The position numbers were made by a program, and so were the translations under genes. The notes under the pieces are model-generated. The model did not search any database and was not told the origin of the DNA. It saw only the letters and a list, made by a program, of their open reading frames with translations. Positions 16,907 to 25,719 of a DNA stretch of 61,445 nt are shown here, in pieces (position 1 is the stretch's first letter; each line of letters opens with the position of its first letter). Origin of the DNA: Selenomonadaceae bacterium (GTDB lineage Bacteria > Bacillota > Negativicutes > Selenomonadales > Selenomonadaceae); the NCBI GenBank assembly GCA_017553205.1, contig JAFZMV010000140.1, positions 1-61,445 on the forward strand. The letters are read 5' to 3'.

Positions 16907-17344
16907 TCAGTCCGACCGTCTTGAACCACGTCCGCCGCGTTTTGAATCGGTCTTTCTTTTTAAGTCGGTGAGTCTTTCGTCGCTGTCCTTCAAAAATTTT
17001 GACAGCTTGTCTTCAAACGACGCAGAAAGATTGCGATTAGGTTTAAAATCTCCGCGTCCTGAAAATTTTCCTTTCGGTGTGCGGTGCTGTTTCTCTGACT
17101 CTGCCGCAGGCGGCTTCATCTTTTTTAATGACAGCGCAATTTTTCCGTTAGCGTCGATATTTACAACTTTTGCTTGAACAGTCTGCCCGTTTTCCAAAAA
17201 TTCGCTTACGTCGTTTACATATTCGTCAGCGACTTCCGAAATGTGAATCAAGCCGGATTGCCCGTCCCCAAACTCAACAAAAGCTCCAAATTTTGTAATG
17301 CGTGTAACTTTTCCTTCAACAACGCTGCCCAATTCGATGACCAA
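16907..17344 (-). CDS. S1 RNA-binding domain protein (YabR-like)
   Basis: The 145-aa protein has one S1 domain (about 1-75): GSVVEGKVTRITKFGAFVEF and GLIHISEVADEYV are textbook. The tail (about 78-145) is basic and low-complexity, ending RKTDSKRGGRGSRRSD, which likely adds general RNA affinity. Located between divIC and tilS, where Bacillus has yabR. The start is TTG 17344 behind GGGAGGA. The exact RNA target is unknown. Confidence 0.9.
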   Translation of the reverse strand: MVIELGSVVEGKVTRITKFGAFVEFGDGQSGLIHISEVADEYVNDVSEFLENGQTVQAKVVNIDANGKIALSLKKMKPPAAESEKQHRTPKGKFSGRGDFKPNRNLSASFEDKLSKFLKDSDERLTDLKRKTDSKRGGRGSRRSD

Positions 17345-17383
17345 AATAGGATCCTCCCTAAAAGAAAAAATTTTTTTATAAAG

Positions 17384-17659
17384 CTAACGCGAAATTTGAT
17401 AGGGCAACTCTCCTTGTTTAGCAAGCCCTAAATCCTCTCGTGCTAATCTTTCGATATTGTCTAAGTCTTGAAGTTCTTCGTATTCCTTGCGGAGTTTATC
17501 ATTTTCAGCCTGTGCTTTTTCAAGTCTTTTATCTGCCAAATGCTGGCTTTCGCCGACATGTGATAAATGCACCTGCTGAGAAATTAAAACTGTACCGAAG
17601 TATGCAAAGACCAAGAACATGAAAACCGCGAACCAGTTAAAACTTTTCCGTTTCCTCAT
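17384..17659 (-). CDS. FtsB/DivIC-type septum formation initiator
   Basis: The 91-aa bitopic protein has a short basic N-terminus (MRKRKSFN), a membrane helix (about 9-27, WFAVFMFLVFAYFGTVLI), then a coiled coil rich in Glu, Lys and Leu (DKRLEKAQAENDKLRKEYEE) and the conserved C-terminal IERLAREDLGLAKQGE. DivIC/FtsB pairs with FtsL in the divisome; an FtsL-like gene is at 3279-3659. Its place upstream of the S1-domain gene, tilS, hpt and ftsH is the Bacillus arrangement. Confidence 0.92.
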   Translation of the reverse strand: MRKRKSFNWFAVFMFLVFAYFGTVLISQQVHLSHVGESQHLADKRLEKAQAENDKLRKEYEELQDLDNIERLAREDLGLAKQGELPYQISR

Positions 17660-17724
17660 AAATCAGCCTCCTCGTTTAATTTTTGAAGAATAAAAATTTT
17701 TAATCGGAAACAATCTATCAAAAA

Positions 17725-18195
17725 TTATTTATCTGACCACTGGAAATAATCTGTACCGACAATTTTTCTGAATACAGATTTGCAATAAGGACATTTAAAA
17801 TGATCCATTGTGTTGCTGAAATCGGGACGACCGTTGACAATTTGAACAGGTCCCGCCTCAACAAAATCCATTCTTTCTCCGCAACGCGGGCAGGGACATT
17901 TTCCGTCGGATTCTCTTTTCAACTGAGTGGGCGGAATATCTCCCGTTGAGATAACTCGTTTAGGTTTTCTCTTCTCATTTTCTGGCAGATCAAAAACATC
18001 GTAATAACCTGAATTTAAAAGTTCGCGATAAAAAACTCCGCAACTGTCGCAGACATAACGCGGCAAAATAGCTGTCATATCAACTTTGCCGTCTCTCACA
18101 GTTAGCGTACCGCCCTCGACTTTCCGCAGACTTTGCCCACAAGTCGGACAAGTGAAATTGTTTTCGGAGTTTTTTTGAAGTCTTGTTACTGCCAT
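17725..18195 (-). CDS. Tandem zinc-ribbon protein of unknown function
   Basis: The 156-aa protein carries an internal duplication. Half one has C16-x2-C19 and C49-x2-C52; half two has C102-x2-C105 and C135-x2-C138, with nearly equal 29-30 residue spacing. The segments between knuckles also match in pattern (GTLTVRDGKVDM with GPVQIVNGRPDF). Each half would bind one zinc. The linker (about 70-98) is charged. No catalytic motif or signal peptide is seen. It is the first gene of the reverse run leading to divIC and ftsH. A nucleic-acid or protein-binding role is only inferred from the fold. Confidence 0.75.
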   Translation of the reverse strand: MAVTRLQKNSENNFTCPTCGQSLRKVEGGTLTVRDGKVDMTAILPRYVCDSCGVFYRELLNSGYYDVFDLPENEKRKPKRVISTGDIPPTQLKRESDGKCPCPRCGERMDFVEAGPVQIVNGRPDFSNTMDHFKCPYCKSVFRKIVGTDYFQWSDK

Positions 18196-18454
18196 CTTAT
18201 TACCACCAAAACATTTATTAAAATTTTTTCGGCTGAACCTAAACGGTCGAAAATTTTTCCTGCTAATTCAACAAGCCATATAATTTTTCCTGCCCAAATT
18301 ATAAAGTTTTTCACTTTGAACAGATTTTGAAGAAAAAAATTTTTTCTGCCAAAAATCTTCGTATAAAATTAAAAAATTTTCTGCAAACTTTAGAGGAAAA
18401 TTTTTTGAATGATAGAATAAATTTTCACAAAATTTTTTGGAAGGAGCGGAAATT

Positions 18455-19822
18455 ATGTCAATCAACACTTCGGGTTTTGGAACATATGACATTCGCGGAA
18501 AATATCCTGAAAGCATAAATCAAGAACTTGCTTACAGAGTCGGAAGAGTTTTCCCTGAACTTTTCAACGCAAAAAAAGTTGCCATAGGTCATGACATTCG
18601 TCTTTCAAGTCCTACCATCAGCGACGCACTTGCCAGAGGACTTACTGAGGCGGGTTGTGATGTTTTTGATTTGGGACAGTGCGGAACGGAAATGATTTAT
18701 TTTGCGACGGGTTTTAAAGAACTTGACGGCGGAATTATGATAACTGCTTCGCACAATCCGCAAGAATATAACGGCATGAAATTTGTCAAAAAAGAAGTGC
18801 GTCCAATTTCTTCAATCGACGGACTTTTTGACATAAAAAAAGCTGTTGAAGATGAAAGTCGCGATTGGTCACACAAAAAAGCAACGGGGACAATTTTTAA
18901 GATTGATATTATGCCTGATTATATTAAACGGCTGTTATCTTATGTTGACGTGAAAAATTTAAAGCCGTTTAAAGTTGTCATCAATACCGGCAACGGCTCG
19001 GCAGGTCCTATTATCAATGAACTTGAAAAATTTTTGCCGTTTGAAATTATAAAAATTCATAACGATACAAACGGATTTTTTCCAAACGGTGTGCCGAATC
19101 CTTTGTTGCATGATTCCCGTGCAGAAACTTCGGAGGCTGTCATAAAAAATAATGCGGTCTGCGGAATTGCTTTTGACGGAGATTTTGACAGATGTTTTCT
19201 TTTCGACGAGGAAGGAAAATTTATTGAGGGTTCTTACATGGTCGGTCTGCTCGCCGAAGTTTTTCTTGAAAAAAATCCCGGTGCTACAATAATTTGTGAG
19301 CCGCGTTCTTACTGGAATACTGCCGATATTGTGGAAAGTCTTGGCGGAAAATATGTTTTAAGCCGTTCAGGTCACCCGTTTATGAAAGCTGTTCTGCGTC
19401 AAGAAAACGGAATTTACGGTGGGGAACTTGCATCTCATCATTACTTCAGAGATTTTTACTACTGCGACAGCGGAATGATTCCATGGCTCATGATTTTGGA
19501 ACTTCTCAGCCACAACAATAAAAAACTTTCTGAAATGATGGCTGAACGTTTGGAAACTCACCCTGTTTCCGGCGAAATAAATACAAAAGTTTCAAGCCTT
19601 GATAAAATTCAAGAAATTATGGACAAGATTGAAAATATTTACGGCAAAGACGGCAACAAACTTTATAAAATTGACGGACTTTGCATTGAGTTTGATAAAT
19701 GGCGTTTCAGCCTTCGCGGTTCTCAAACTGAACCGTATATCCGTTTGAATGTTGAAACTCGCGGCGACAAAAAACTTATGGAAACTAAGCGCGATGAATT
19801 GCTTGCAATAATTCGCAGCTGA
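18455..19822 (+). CDS. Phosphomannomutase/phosphoglucomutase
   Basis: The 455-aa alpha-D-phosphohexomutase moves phosphate between C1 and C6 of glucose or mannose phosphates, feeding nucleotide-sugar and polysaccharide synthesis. The catalytic serine loop is TASHNPQEYNGMKF, the metal loop DGDFDRC, the sugar-binding loop GGELASHHYF and the C-terminal phosphate-binding loop RGSQTEPYIRLNVE. ATG 18455 has AAGGAG upstream. A substrate preference cannot be read. pgi follows 39 nt later, tying both to hexose phosphate metabolism. Confidence 0.94.
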   Translation: MSINTSGFGTYDIRGKYPESINQELAYRVGRVFPELFNAKKVAIGHDIRLSSPTISDALARGLTEAGCDVFDLGQCGTEMIYFATGFKELDGGIMITASHNPQEYNGMKFVKKEVRPISSIDGLFDIKKAVEDESRDWSHKKATGTIFKIDIMPDYIKRLLSYVDVKNLKPFKVVINTGNGSAGPIINELEKFLPFEIIKIHNDTNGFFPNGVPNPLLHDSRAETSEAVIKNNAVCGIAFDGDFDRCFLFDEEGKFIEGSYMVGLLAEVFLEKNPGATIICEPRSYWNTADIVESLGGKYVLSRSGHPFMKAVLRQENGIYGGELASHHYFRDFYYCDSGMIPWLMILELLSHNNKKLSEMMAERLETHPVSGEINTKVSSLDKIQEIMDKIENIYGKDGNKLYKIDGLCIEFDKWRFSLRGSQTEPYIRLNVETRGDKKLMETKRDELLAIIRS

Positions 19823-19861
19823 AATAAAAAAATTTTTCATGTATGAAAGGGGATTTTTTAA

Positions 19862-21334
19862 ATGGCGTTGACTTTGAAATCCGGTTTTACTTTTGACTAC
19901 GACAATCTTTTCGGCGAAGGAAAAGTTACTCAGGCTGATCTTGACTTTTACAAAGAGGATTTGAAAAAAGCCCATGAAGCTATGAAAGTCATGCGTGAAA
20001 GTGGCTTTATCAAGGCTCATCTTTCCAAAGACGGAACTCCCGAAAAAGTTTATTTCTCCAAACTTCCCTACATTACCGAAGAAAACGGAAAATTAAATCT
20101 CAATTCCCCCGCAAGCATTAAAAAACTTCATGACTTTACCGAACACCTCCGCAATAATATTGATGTTGTTGTTTCGCTCGGTATTGGCGGCTCTTTCTTG
20201 GGCAATAAAGTTTTGTTTGATGTTTTTGCCGGAGAATTTTGGAATACTCTTCCGAAAGAAAAACGTAACGGACTTCCGAAAGTTTATTTCAGCGGTCAAA
20301 ATATCGACGCTCGCAGAACAGGCGATATTATCAATCATATTAAATCTATGGCGGACGTTACAAAATCTCATGAAAATCGCAAATTTAAAGTCTGCTTGAT
20401 TTGTATTTCAAAATCCGGCGGAACTCTCGACACAATGAGTAATTTCATGGTTATGTACGACGCACTCACAAAAGCAGAAAATGTTGAAGTTGAAATTGTC
20501 GCCGTAACCGATCCGAATATGGAAAAGAAAACTCTGCTTAAACAAATGGCAGTTGATAAAGGCTGGCCTACTTTTGCAGTACCTGACGGAGTCGGCGGAC
20601 GTTTCACCGTATTTTGTGAAGTCGGACTTTCTACCGCCGCAGTTATCGGCATGGATATTGAAAAATTCCTTGAAGGTGCAAGAGCGATGGACGAGGCTTG
20701 TCAAAATGATGACATTTGGCAGAATCCCGCAATGCTCAACGCCGCTTTGAAATTTGCCGCAAGCGAAAAACATGGCAGAAATATTGAAGTTATGATGCCT
20801 TACGGTGATTATTTAAAATCTTTGTCCGAATGGTATATCCAACTTCTTGCGGAATCTCTCGGAAAACAATTCGACAAAGACGGAAAAGAAGTTTGCTACG
20901 GTCGCACACCGCTTGTCGCAGTCGGAACAACTGACATGCACTCCCAGACTCAACAACATCAAGAAGGTTCGCTTGATAAAGTTGTTCAGTTTATTAAAGT
21001 TGAAAAATGGGCGAATGATTTAGTTATTCCGAATGTTTTCCCCGAATATCAGAAACTTGCAGACATTTCAGGCGTAACAATGAGCGGAGCTTTGGAAGTT
21101 GCCCGCCAGTCTAATGCCGACGCTTTGAAATCCAATAAGCGTTTTAATGCCTGCTTTACTCTCCCCGAACTCAACGAATATCATCTTGGAGAACTTTTGT
21201 ATCTCTTGGCAATGTCCGTTGCTTACGAAGGCGAACTTTCAAATGTTGACGCTTTCAATCAACCGGGCGTTGAGGCTTATAAGAGAATTATGGGTCCGAA
21301 ACTTCAAGAACTCAAAAAATCTATGAACGAATAA
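19862..21334 (+). CDS. pgi: Glucose-6-phosphate isomerase
   Basis: Interconverts glucose-6-phosphate and fructose-6-phosphate. The 490-aa protein has the phosphate-binding motifs SLGIGGSFLGNKVLFD and ISKSGGTLDTMSN, the GGRFTVFCEVGLSTAAV segment and the late block TDMHSQTQQHQEG. It is preceded by the hexomutase and followed by a terminator hairpin, so the two likely form one unit. Confidence 0.95.
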   Translation: MALTLKSGFTFDYDNLFGEGKVTQADLDFYKEDLKKAHEAMKVMRESGFIKAHLSKDGTPEKVYFSKLPYITEENGKLNLNSPASIKKLHDFTEHLRNNIDVVVSLGIGGSFLGNKVLFDVFAGEFWNTLPKEKRNGLPKVYFSGQNIDARRTGDIINHIKSMADVTKSHENRKFKVCLICISKSGGTLDTMSNFMVMYDALTKAENVEVEIVAVTDPNMEKKTLLKQMAVDKGWPTFAVPDGVGGRFTVFCEVGLSTAAVIGMDIEKFLEGARAMDEACQNDDIWQNPAMLNAALKFAASEKHGRNIEVMMPYGDYLKSLSEWYIQLLAESLGKQFDKDGKEVCYGRTPLVAVGTTDMHSQTQQHQEGSLDKVVQFIKVEKWANDLVIPNVFPEYQKLADISGVTMSGALEVARQSNADALKSNKRFNACFTLPELNEYHLGELLYLLAMSVAYEGELSNVDAFNQPGVEAYKRIMGPKLQELKKSMNE

Positions 21335-21363
21335 TTTACGAAAATAAATTTTAAAAATTTCTT

Positions 21364-21400
21364 ACTCGGCAAAAAAATTTTGTCGGGTATTTTTTTATTT
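21364..21400 (+). terminator. Terminator after pgi
   Basis: ACTCGGCAAAA pairs with TTTTGTCGGGT (two wobble pairs), then ATTTTTTTATTT. It starts 30 nt after the pgi stop. Confidence 0.85.
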
Positions 21401-21447
21401 GAAGGAAAAAATTTTTTTTCGCTGAAATTCTTCGCGGGTGAGAAAAT

Positions 21448-22038
21448 TTGAGTGATAAAAATAATAAGAAAACTTTTGCAGAAAAAATTTCGGATCAATT
21501 TTTAAACGGGCTGATAGTTGTGATTCCGCCCGCGATAACTGCTTTTGCGGTTTATTGGCTGTTAAATTTAACGGAAGGAACAATAGTTCAATATCTGCCG
21601 ATAAAATTTCCGGGCGTGGGACTTGTAACAATTCTGCTTTTCATTTGGATTGTGGGATTTATCAGCGGACATAATTTATCGCAAAAAATTATTCATATTT
21701 GCGAATTTATTTTGAGCAAAATTCCTGTCGTGAAATTTATTTACAGTTCAGTGAAACAATTTTCAAAGGCAATTTTTGAAACTGATTCTTCATTTCAAAA
21801 AGTTGTCCTCGTCCCTTATCATGAATCGCTGGCACTGGGATTTTTGATGAATAATGTTCCGCAAGCCGTTCGCGAAAAAATTGGGGAGGATTATGTTTGC
21901 GTTTTTATTCCTTGGAGTTTAAACATGACGAGCGGAAAAAATTTATTTGTAAAAAAATCCAAAGTTATTTATGTTGATATGAAATCTGAAGAGGCTCTGC
22001 AATTTTTATTGACTGCCGGAACAATTACAAGAAAATGA
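21448..22038 (+). CDS. DUF502 family membrane protein
   Basis: The 196-aa protein has two N-terminal membrane helices (about 20-45 and 58-80, VTILLFIWIVGFISGHN), the family block CEFILSKIPVVKFIYSSVKQ, then a soluble C-terminal domain with VVLVPYHESLALGF and CVFIPWSLNMTSG. DUF502 proteins are widespread and uncharacterised in most bacteria. The start is TTG 21448. It follows the pgi terminator and precedes an amino acid permease gene, so it may have its own promoter. Confidence 0.88.
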   Translation: MSDKNNKKTFAEKISDQFLNGLIVVIPPAITAFAVYWLLNLTEGTIVQYLPIKFPGVGLVTILLFIWIVGFISGHNLSQKIIHICEFILSKIPVVKFIYSSVKQFSKAIFETDSSFQKVVLVPYHESLALGFLMNNVPQAVREKIGEDYVCVFIPWSLNMTSGKNLFVKKSKVIYVDMKSEEALQFLLTAGTITRK

Positions 22039-22156
22039 GCATTGAAAATCTCATAAAAAATTTTCTACGATATGAAAAAAGCTGACGAAAAATTATTCAC
22101 AATTTTAAATAATTGACGAGAAAAAATTTTTATATTTGGAAAGGTCTTGATAAATT

Positions 22157-23500
22157 TTGGCAGAAGATAAGTTGAAACGCGGATTAAAAAACCGCCACCT
22201 GCAAATGATTGCATTAGGTACGGCAGTCGGCACGGGATTATTTTACGGCTCGACTTCAACTATTGCATTGGCGGGTCCCGCAGTTTCTTTGAGTTACTTA
22301 CTCGGCGGAATAATAGTTTTTTTTATTATGCGAATGTTGGGCGAAATGTCAGTTGAAGAACCTGTAAGCGGTTCATTCAGTTATTACGCAAATAAATACT
22401 GGGGAAAATTTCCGGGATTTTTGGCGGGCTGGAATTATTGGTTTTTATACATTTTCGTGAGCATGGCGGAACTTTCTGCGGTGAGTATTTATGTTTCGTA
22501 TTGGTTTCCGGACTTGCCGCAGTGGATAAGTTCTTTTATCTGTCTTGCAGTAATTACTCTGATAAATTTGATAACTGTCAGTGCGTACGGAGAAATTGAA
22601 TTTTGGATGGCATTGATAAAAATTTCTGCAATAATTTTCATGATAATTTTGGGAAGTTACTATATTTTTACAGACCCTGAACCGTTCCCCGAAAATTTTT
22701 CAAATTTATGGATTCACGGCGGATTTTTTCCGAATGGAGCATGGGGACTTTGTCTTTCGTTTGTTCCGGTTATTTTTAGTTTTGGCGGCATTGAGTTAAT
22801 AGGAATTACTGCGGGTGAGGCTGAAAATCCCGACAAAACTATCCCGCGAGCAATAAATCAAGTTATCTGGAGAATTTTAATTTTTTACGTCGGCACGATG
22901 ATAGTATTGATGACTTTATGGCCCTGGAATGAAGTCGGAACAAAGGCAAGTCCTTTTGTTCAGATTTTTGAAAATGCAGGTTTTGCGGAAGCGGCAAATC
23001 TTTTAAATTTTGTAGTTTTAACTGCGGCAATCAGCGTTTATAATTCCGCGATTTATTCAAATTCAAGAATGTTATACGGCTTGGCGGAAAATTCAGCTGC
23101 ACCAAAATTTTTCTCAAAACTTTCCGGCAGAAAAGTTCCTGTCAACGGAATTTTATTTTCTTCAGGAATAACTTTGGCGGTAGTAATTTTAAACTATCTT
23201 TTTCCAGGACAAATTTTCATGTATTTGATGTCAATCGTTACGGGAGCAGTTATAATCAGCTGGGCAATGATAATTTTGACGCATTTAAAATTCCGCGAAC
23301 ACTGCAGAAAAAATAATTTAGTTCCAAAATTCAAAGCGTTGTTTTTTCCGTTCGCAAATTATTTGTGTCTGGCTTTTATCGTCGGAATAATTTTGTTGAT
23401 GTTGACAATGGAAGAAATGCGGATTGCTGTCATGCTTATGCCAATCTGGACAGGAATAATTTGGTTTTTCTACAAACAAAAAGTTCACGAAAAAAATTAA
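22157..23500 (+). CDS. Amino acid permease (APC superfamily)
   Basis: The 447-aa protein has about 12 hydrophobic helices. The N-terminal signature LKNRHLQMIALGTAVGTGLF, followed by SYLLGGIIVFFIMRMLGEM, is characteristic of the amino acid transporter family of the APC superfamily. These are usually proton-coupled importers; the substrate cannot be read. Helix 8 contains AAISVYNSAIYSNSRMLYGLA, also typical. The start is TTG 22157 after GGAAAGG. Confidence 0.92.
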   Translation: MAEDKLKRGLKNRHLQMIALGTAVGTGLFYGSTSTIALAGPAVSLSYLLGGIIVFFIMRMLGEMSVEEPVSGSFSYYANKYWGKFPGFLAGWNYWFLYIFVSMAELSAVSIYVSYWFPDLPQWISSFICLAVITLINLITVSAYGEIEFWMALIKISAIIFMIILGSYYIFTDPEPFPENFSNLWIHGGFFPNGAWGLCLSFVPVIFSFGGIELIGITAGEAENPDKTIPRAINQVIWRILIFYVGTMIVLMTLWPWNEVGTKASPFVQIFENAGFAEAANLLNFVVLTAAISVYNSAIYSNSRMLYGLAENSAAPKFFSKLSGRKVPVNGILFSSGITLAVVILNYLFPGQIFMYLMSIVTGAVIISWAMIILTHLKFREHCRKNNLVPKFKALFFPFANYLCLAFIVGIILLMLTMEEMRIAVMLMPIWTGIIWFFYKQKVHEKN

Positions 23501-23569
23501 ATCGTTGATAAAAATTTCTGCTTATGATAAATTTACCTCAAGAAAATTTTTTGAAGGAGGTAGTTATCA

Positions 23570-24958
23570 ATGAAAAAATTGCTGTCGATTTTTGCGGCAG
23601 CTTTTTTTATTTTTGCGTCGAATGTAAATGCCGCTCCGATAAATATCAGAGTCAATAACGCGGATTTGCGTTCGGTGATAATGATCGCGGCAAATGCAGG
23701 AAATTTAAATATTGCTCTCGACGATTCAGTTAAAGGAAAAATTTCTATAAATATTTCGCATGTCGAACCTGAAAAAGCCCTAGAAATTATCGCGAAGACT
23801 GCAAATATTCAGCTGATAAAGGAAGGAAATATTTTTATTTTGACTTCCGAATTAAAATTGGTTGAACCTATGCAAAGTTATATTCTTCCGATTAAATACG
23901 GAAACGCAGAAATTTTAAGGAAAGCAATTTATAAAACTTTGGATTTTGAAGAAGAGCCTGTGTCTTTAAAAACCATGAAAGTTGAAGGAACTGACGGAAC
24001 GACACGAACTTATAATTACGGCACGCAGAAAAAAATTTCTTCAAGCAGTGAAGATGATGACAAAGACTCGAGAGCAAAAAGAGTTTTTATAAATCCTGAA
24101 GTAAATGCTTTGATTTTGTTCGGCACTCAAACGGAATACGAGCGGGCTAAAGAACTTTTGAAAAATCTTGATGTAGAATTAAAACAAGTTTCAGTTGAGG
24201 CAAAAATTTTAGCGATTGATAAAAATGCCAGCAAAAATTTGGGCGTTGAGTGGATGTGGTCAACTGTTCCGCAATATCCTCAACGAGATATTGAGTATCA
24301 TGAGCCGTCATATAATTCTAACGGAACTTTGAGAAATCCGGGATATTATGAAGAAACTTATACCCGCGAAACTAACGAAAGCACAGGACATGGAGTAATT
24401 CAATTTGGTCGCGGACCTTTGGGAATACCTTTTGAATTTTATTACGGTGCAAAAATTAACGCACTTGTTACAAACGGAAAAGCAAAAGTCTTGTCCCGCC
24501 CGAATGTCACGACGATTCAAGGACGTGAGGCAATTATAAATGTCGGCAGTTCTGTACCTGTTCCAAAAATCGAAACTACAAATTCAACATCAACAACTTC
24601 TATTGAATATCGCGACGCAGGAATTATTTTGAAGTACACGCCGCGAGTAAATATTGACGGAACAATTACGGCGACGATTCACACCGAAGTCAGTACGCCG
24701 CAATATATTGAAGATATGAAAGCCTACAGATTTAACACTCGTTCAGCTGATACAACTGTTACGGTTAAAGACGGTGAACCGATGGTTATAGGCGGGCTTA
24801 TCGGTGCGGAAGAAAGTAAAACTGTCAGCAAAATTCCTTTTCTTGGTGACTTGCCGATTTTGGGAGCGTTATTCAGAAATCACAAAAACAGTAAATCAGA
24901 ATCAGAGTTGATAATTTTTTTGACGGCTCATGTTTTGAAAGGTGCGGGAGGAAAATAA
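23570..24958 (+). CDS. Secretin (PilQ/GspD-like outer membrane pore)
   Basis: The 462-aa protein has a signal peptide (1 to about 21), a secretin/TonB short N-terminal domain (about 22-85, VKGKISINISHVEPEKALEI), a NolW-like domain (about 95-205, ILPIKYGNAEILRKAI ... VNALILFGTQTEYERAKELL) and the secretin core (about 210-460). The core has VGSSVPVPKIE and DGEPMVIGGLIGAEE, ending with PFLGDLPILGALFRNHK and ELIIFLTAHVL. Secretins form outer membrane channels for type IV pili, type II secretion or competence, so this gene implies an outer membrane. It has AGGAGG before ATG 23570. No pilus or secretion genes are adjacent; the next gene is for precorrin-2 dehydrogenase, 3 nt away. Confidence 0.92.
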   Translation: MKKLLSIFAAAFFIFASNVNAAPINIRVNNADLRSVIMIAANAGNLNIALDDSVKGKISINISHVEPEKALEIIAKTANIQLIKEGNIFILTSELKLVEPMQSYILPIKYGNAEILRKAIYKTLDFEEEPVSLKTMKVEGTDGTTRTYNYGTQKKISSSSEDDDKDSRAKRVFINPEVNALILFGTQTEYERAKELLKNLDVELKQVSVEAKILAIDKNASKNLGVEWMWSTVPQYPQRDIEYHEPSYNSNGTLRNPGYYEETYTRETNESTGHGVIQFGRGPLGIPFEFYYGAKINALVTNGKAKVLSRPNVTTIQGREAIINVGSSVPVPKIETTNSTSTTSIEYRDAGIILKYTPRVNIDGTITATIHTEVSTPQYIEDMKAYRFNTRSADTTVTVKDGEPMVIGGLIGAEESKTVSKIPFLGDLPILGALFRNHKNSKSESELIIFLTAHVLKGAGGK

Positions 24959-24961
24959 TTT

Positions 24962-25603
24962 ATGAAATTTTATCCAATTAATTTAAACGTGGAAAATAAA
25001 AAATGTGTCGTTGTCGGTGGCGGAAAAATTGCACTTGAAAAAATTTTGGGACTGATTGAGGCGGGAGCAAAAATTGAAGTTATTGCTCCAAAATTCTGCG
25101 AAGAAGTTGAAGAACTTGCCGCACAGAAAAAAATAAATTTGATTCGTGAAAAATATTCTGCAGAAAAAATTTCTGACGGAATTATTTTAATTGCCGCGAC
25201 GAATGATTTTAAATTGAATCAAAAAATTTTATCGGACGGACGTGAAAAAAATTTTCTGGTGAATATCGTTGACAGTTTTGACGGAGATTTTACAGTTCCG
25301 TCAAGAATCAGGAGGGGAGATTTTTTACTGGCAATTTCAACCGGCGGAAAATCGCCGGGCTTTTCGCGTTTTGTTCGTCAAATGTTGGAAAAAGATTTTG
25401 ACGAAAATTTTGCAGAGGGTGTAAAAATAATTTCAAAATATCGGCAAGACGTAAAAAAAATTCTCCCGACTTTTGAAGAGAGAATAAAATTTTGGCGGGA
25501 AGTTTTAACCGAAGAAGTTTGGGAAATGCTCAAAGTGGGAAAAATTTCAGAATTGGAAGAGCGAATACAATATTTTGCAGATCGTGCGGAATCGCATAGT
25601 TAA
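24962..25603 (+). CDS. Precorrin-2 dehydrogenase (siroheme synthase N-domain)
   Basis: The 213-aa protein is equivalent to the CysG N-terminal/Met8p/SirC domain, oxidising precorrin-2 to sirohydrochlorin with NAD+. The N-terminal Rossmann motif is CVVVGGGKIALEKI, followed by AATNDFKLNQKIL, VNIVDSFDGDFTVPS and the conserved AISTGGKSPGFSR. No methyltransferase or ferrochelatase fusion. Its product is the substrate of CbiK, encoded at 46136-47122, so it probably serves cobalamin or siroheme synthesis. It starts 3 nt after the secretin stop, implying a shared transcript. Confidence 0.92.
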   Translation: MKFYPINLNVENKKCVVVGGGKIALEKILGLIEAGAKIEVIAPKFCEEVEELAAQKKINLIREKYSAEKISDGIILIAATNDFKLNQKILSDGREKNFLVNIVDSFDGDFTVPSRIRRGDFLLAISTGGKSPGFSRFVRQMLEKDFDENFAEGVKIISKYRQDVKKILPTFEERIKFWREVLTEEVWEMLKVGKISELEERIQYFADRAESHS

Positions 25604-25637
25604 AAAAAACTCTCGTCAGTTTGGCGAGAGTTTTTTA
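25602..25637 (+). terminator. Terminator after precorrin-2 dehydrogenase gene
   Basis: ACTCTCG pairs with CGAGAGT around TCAGTTTGG and is followed by TTTTTTA; an A tract lies on the 5' side. Confidence 0.92.
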
Positions 25638-25719
25638 TGTGAAGGGTTCTTGGCAAATGTTTGGCTGACCTTTCGGAGTTCAACTTTTCGTCAGCACTTC
25701 CATTAAAAATTTATCTGTT

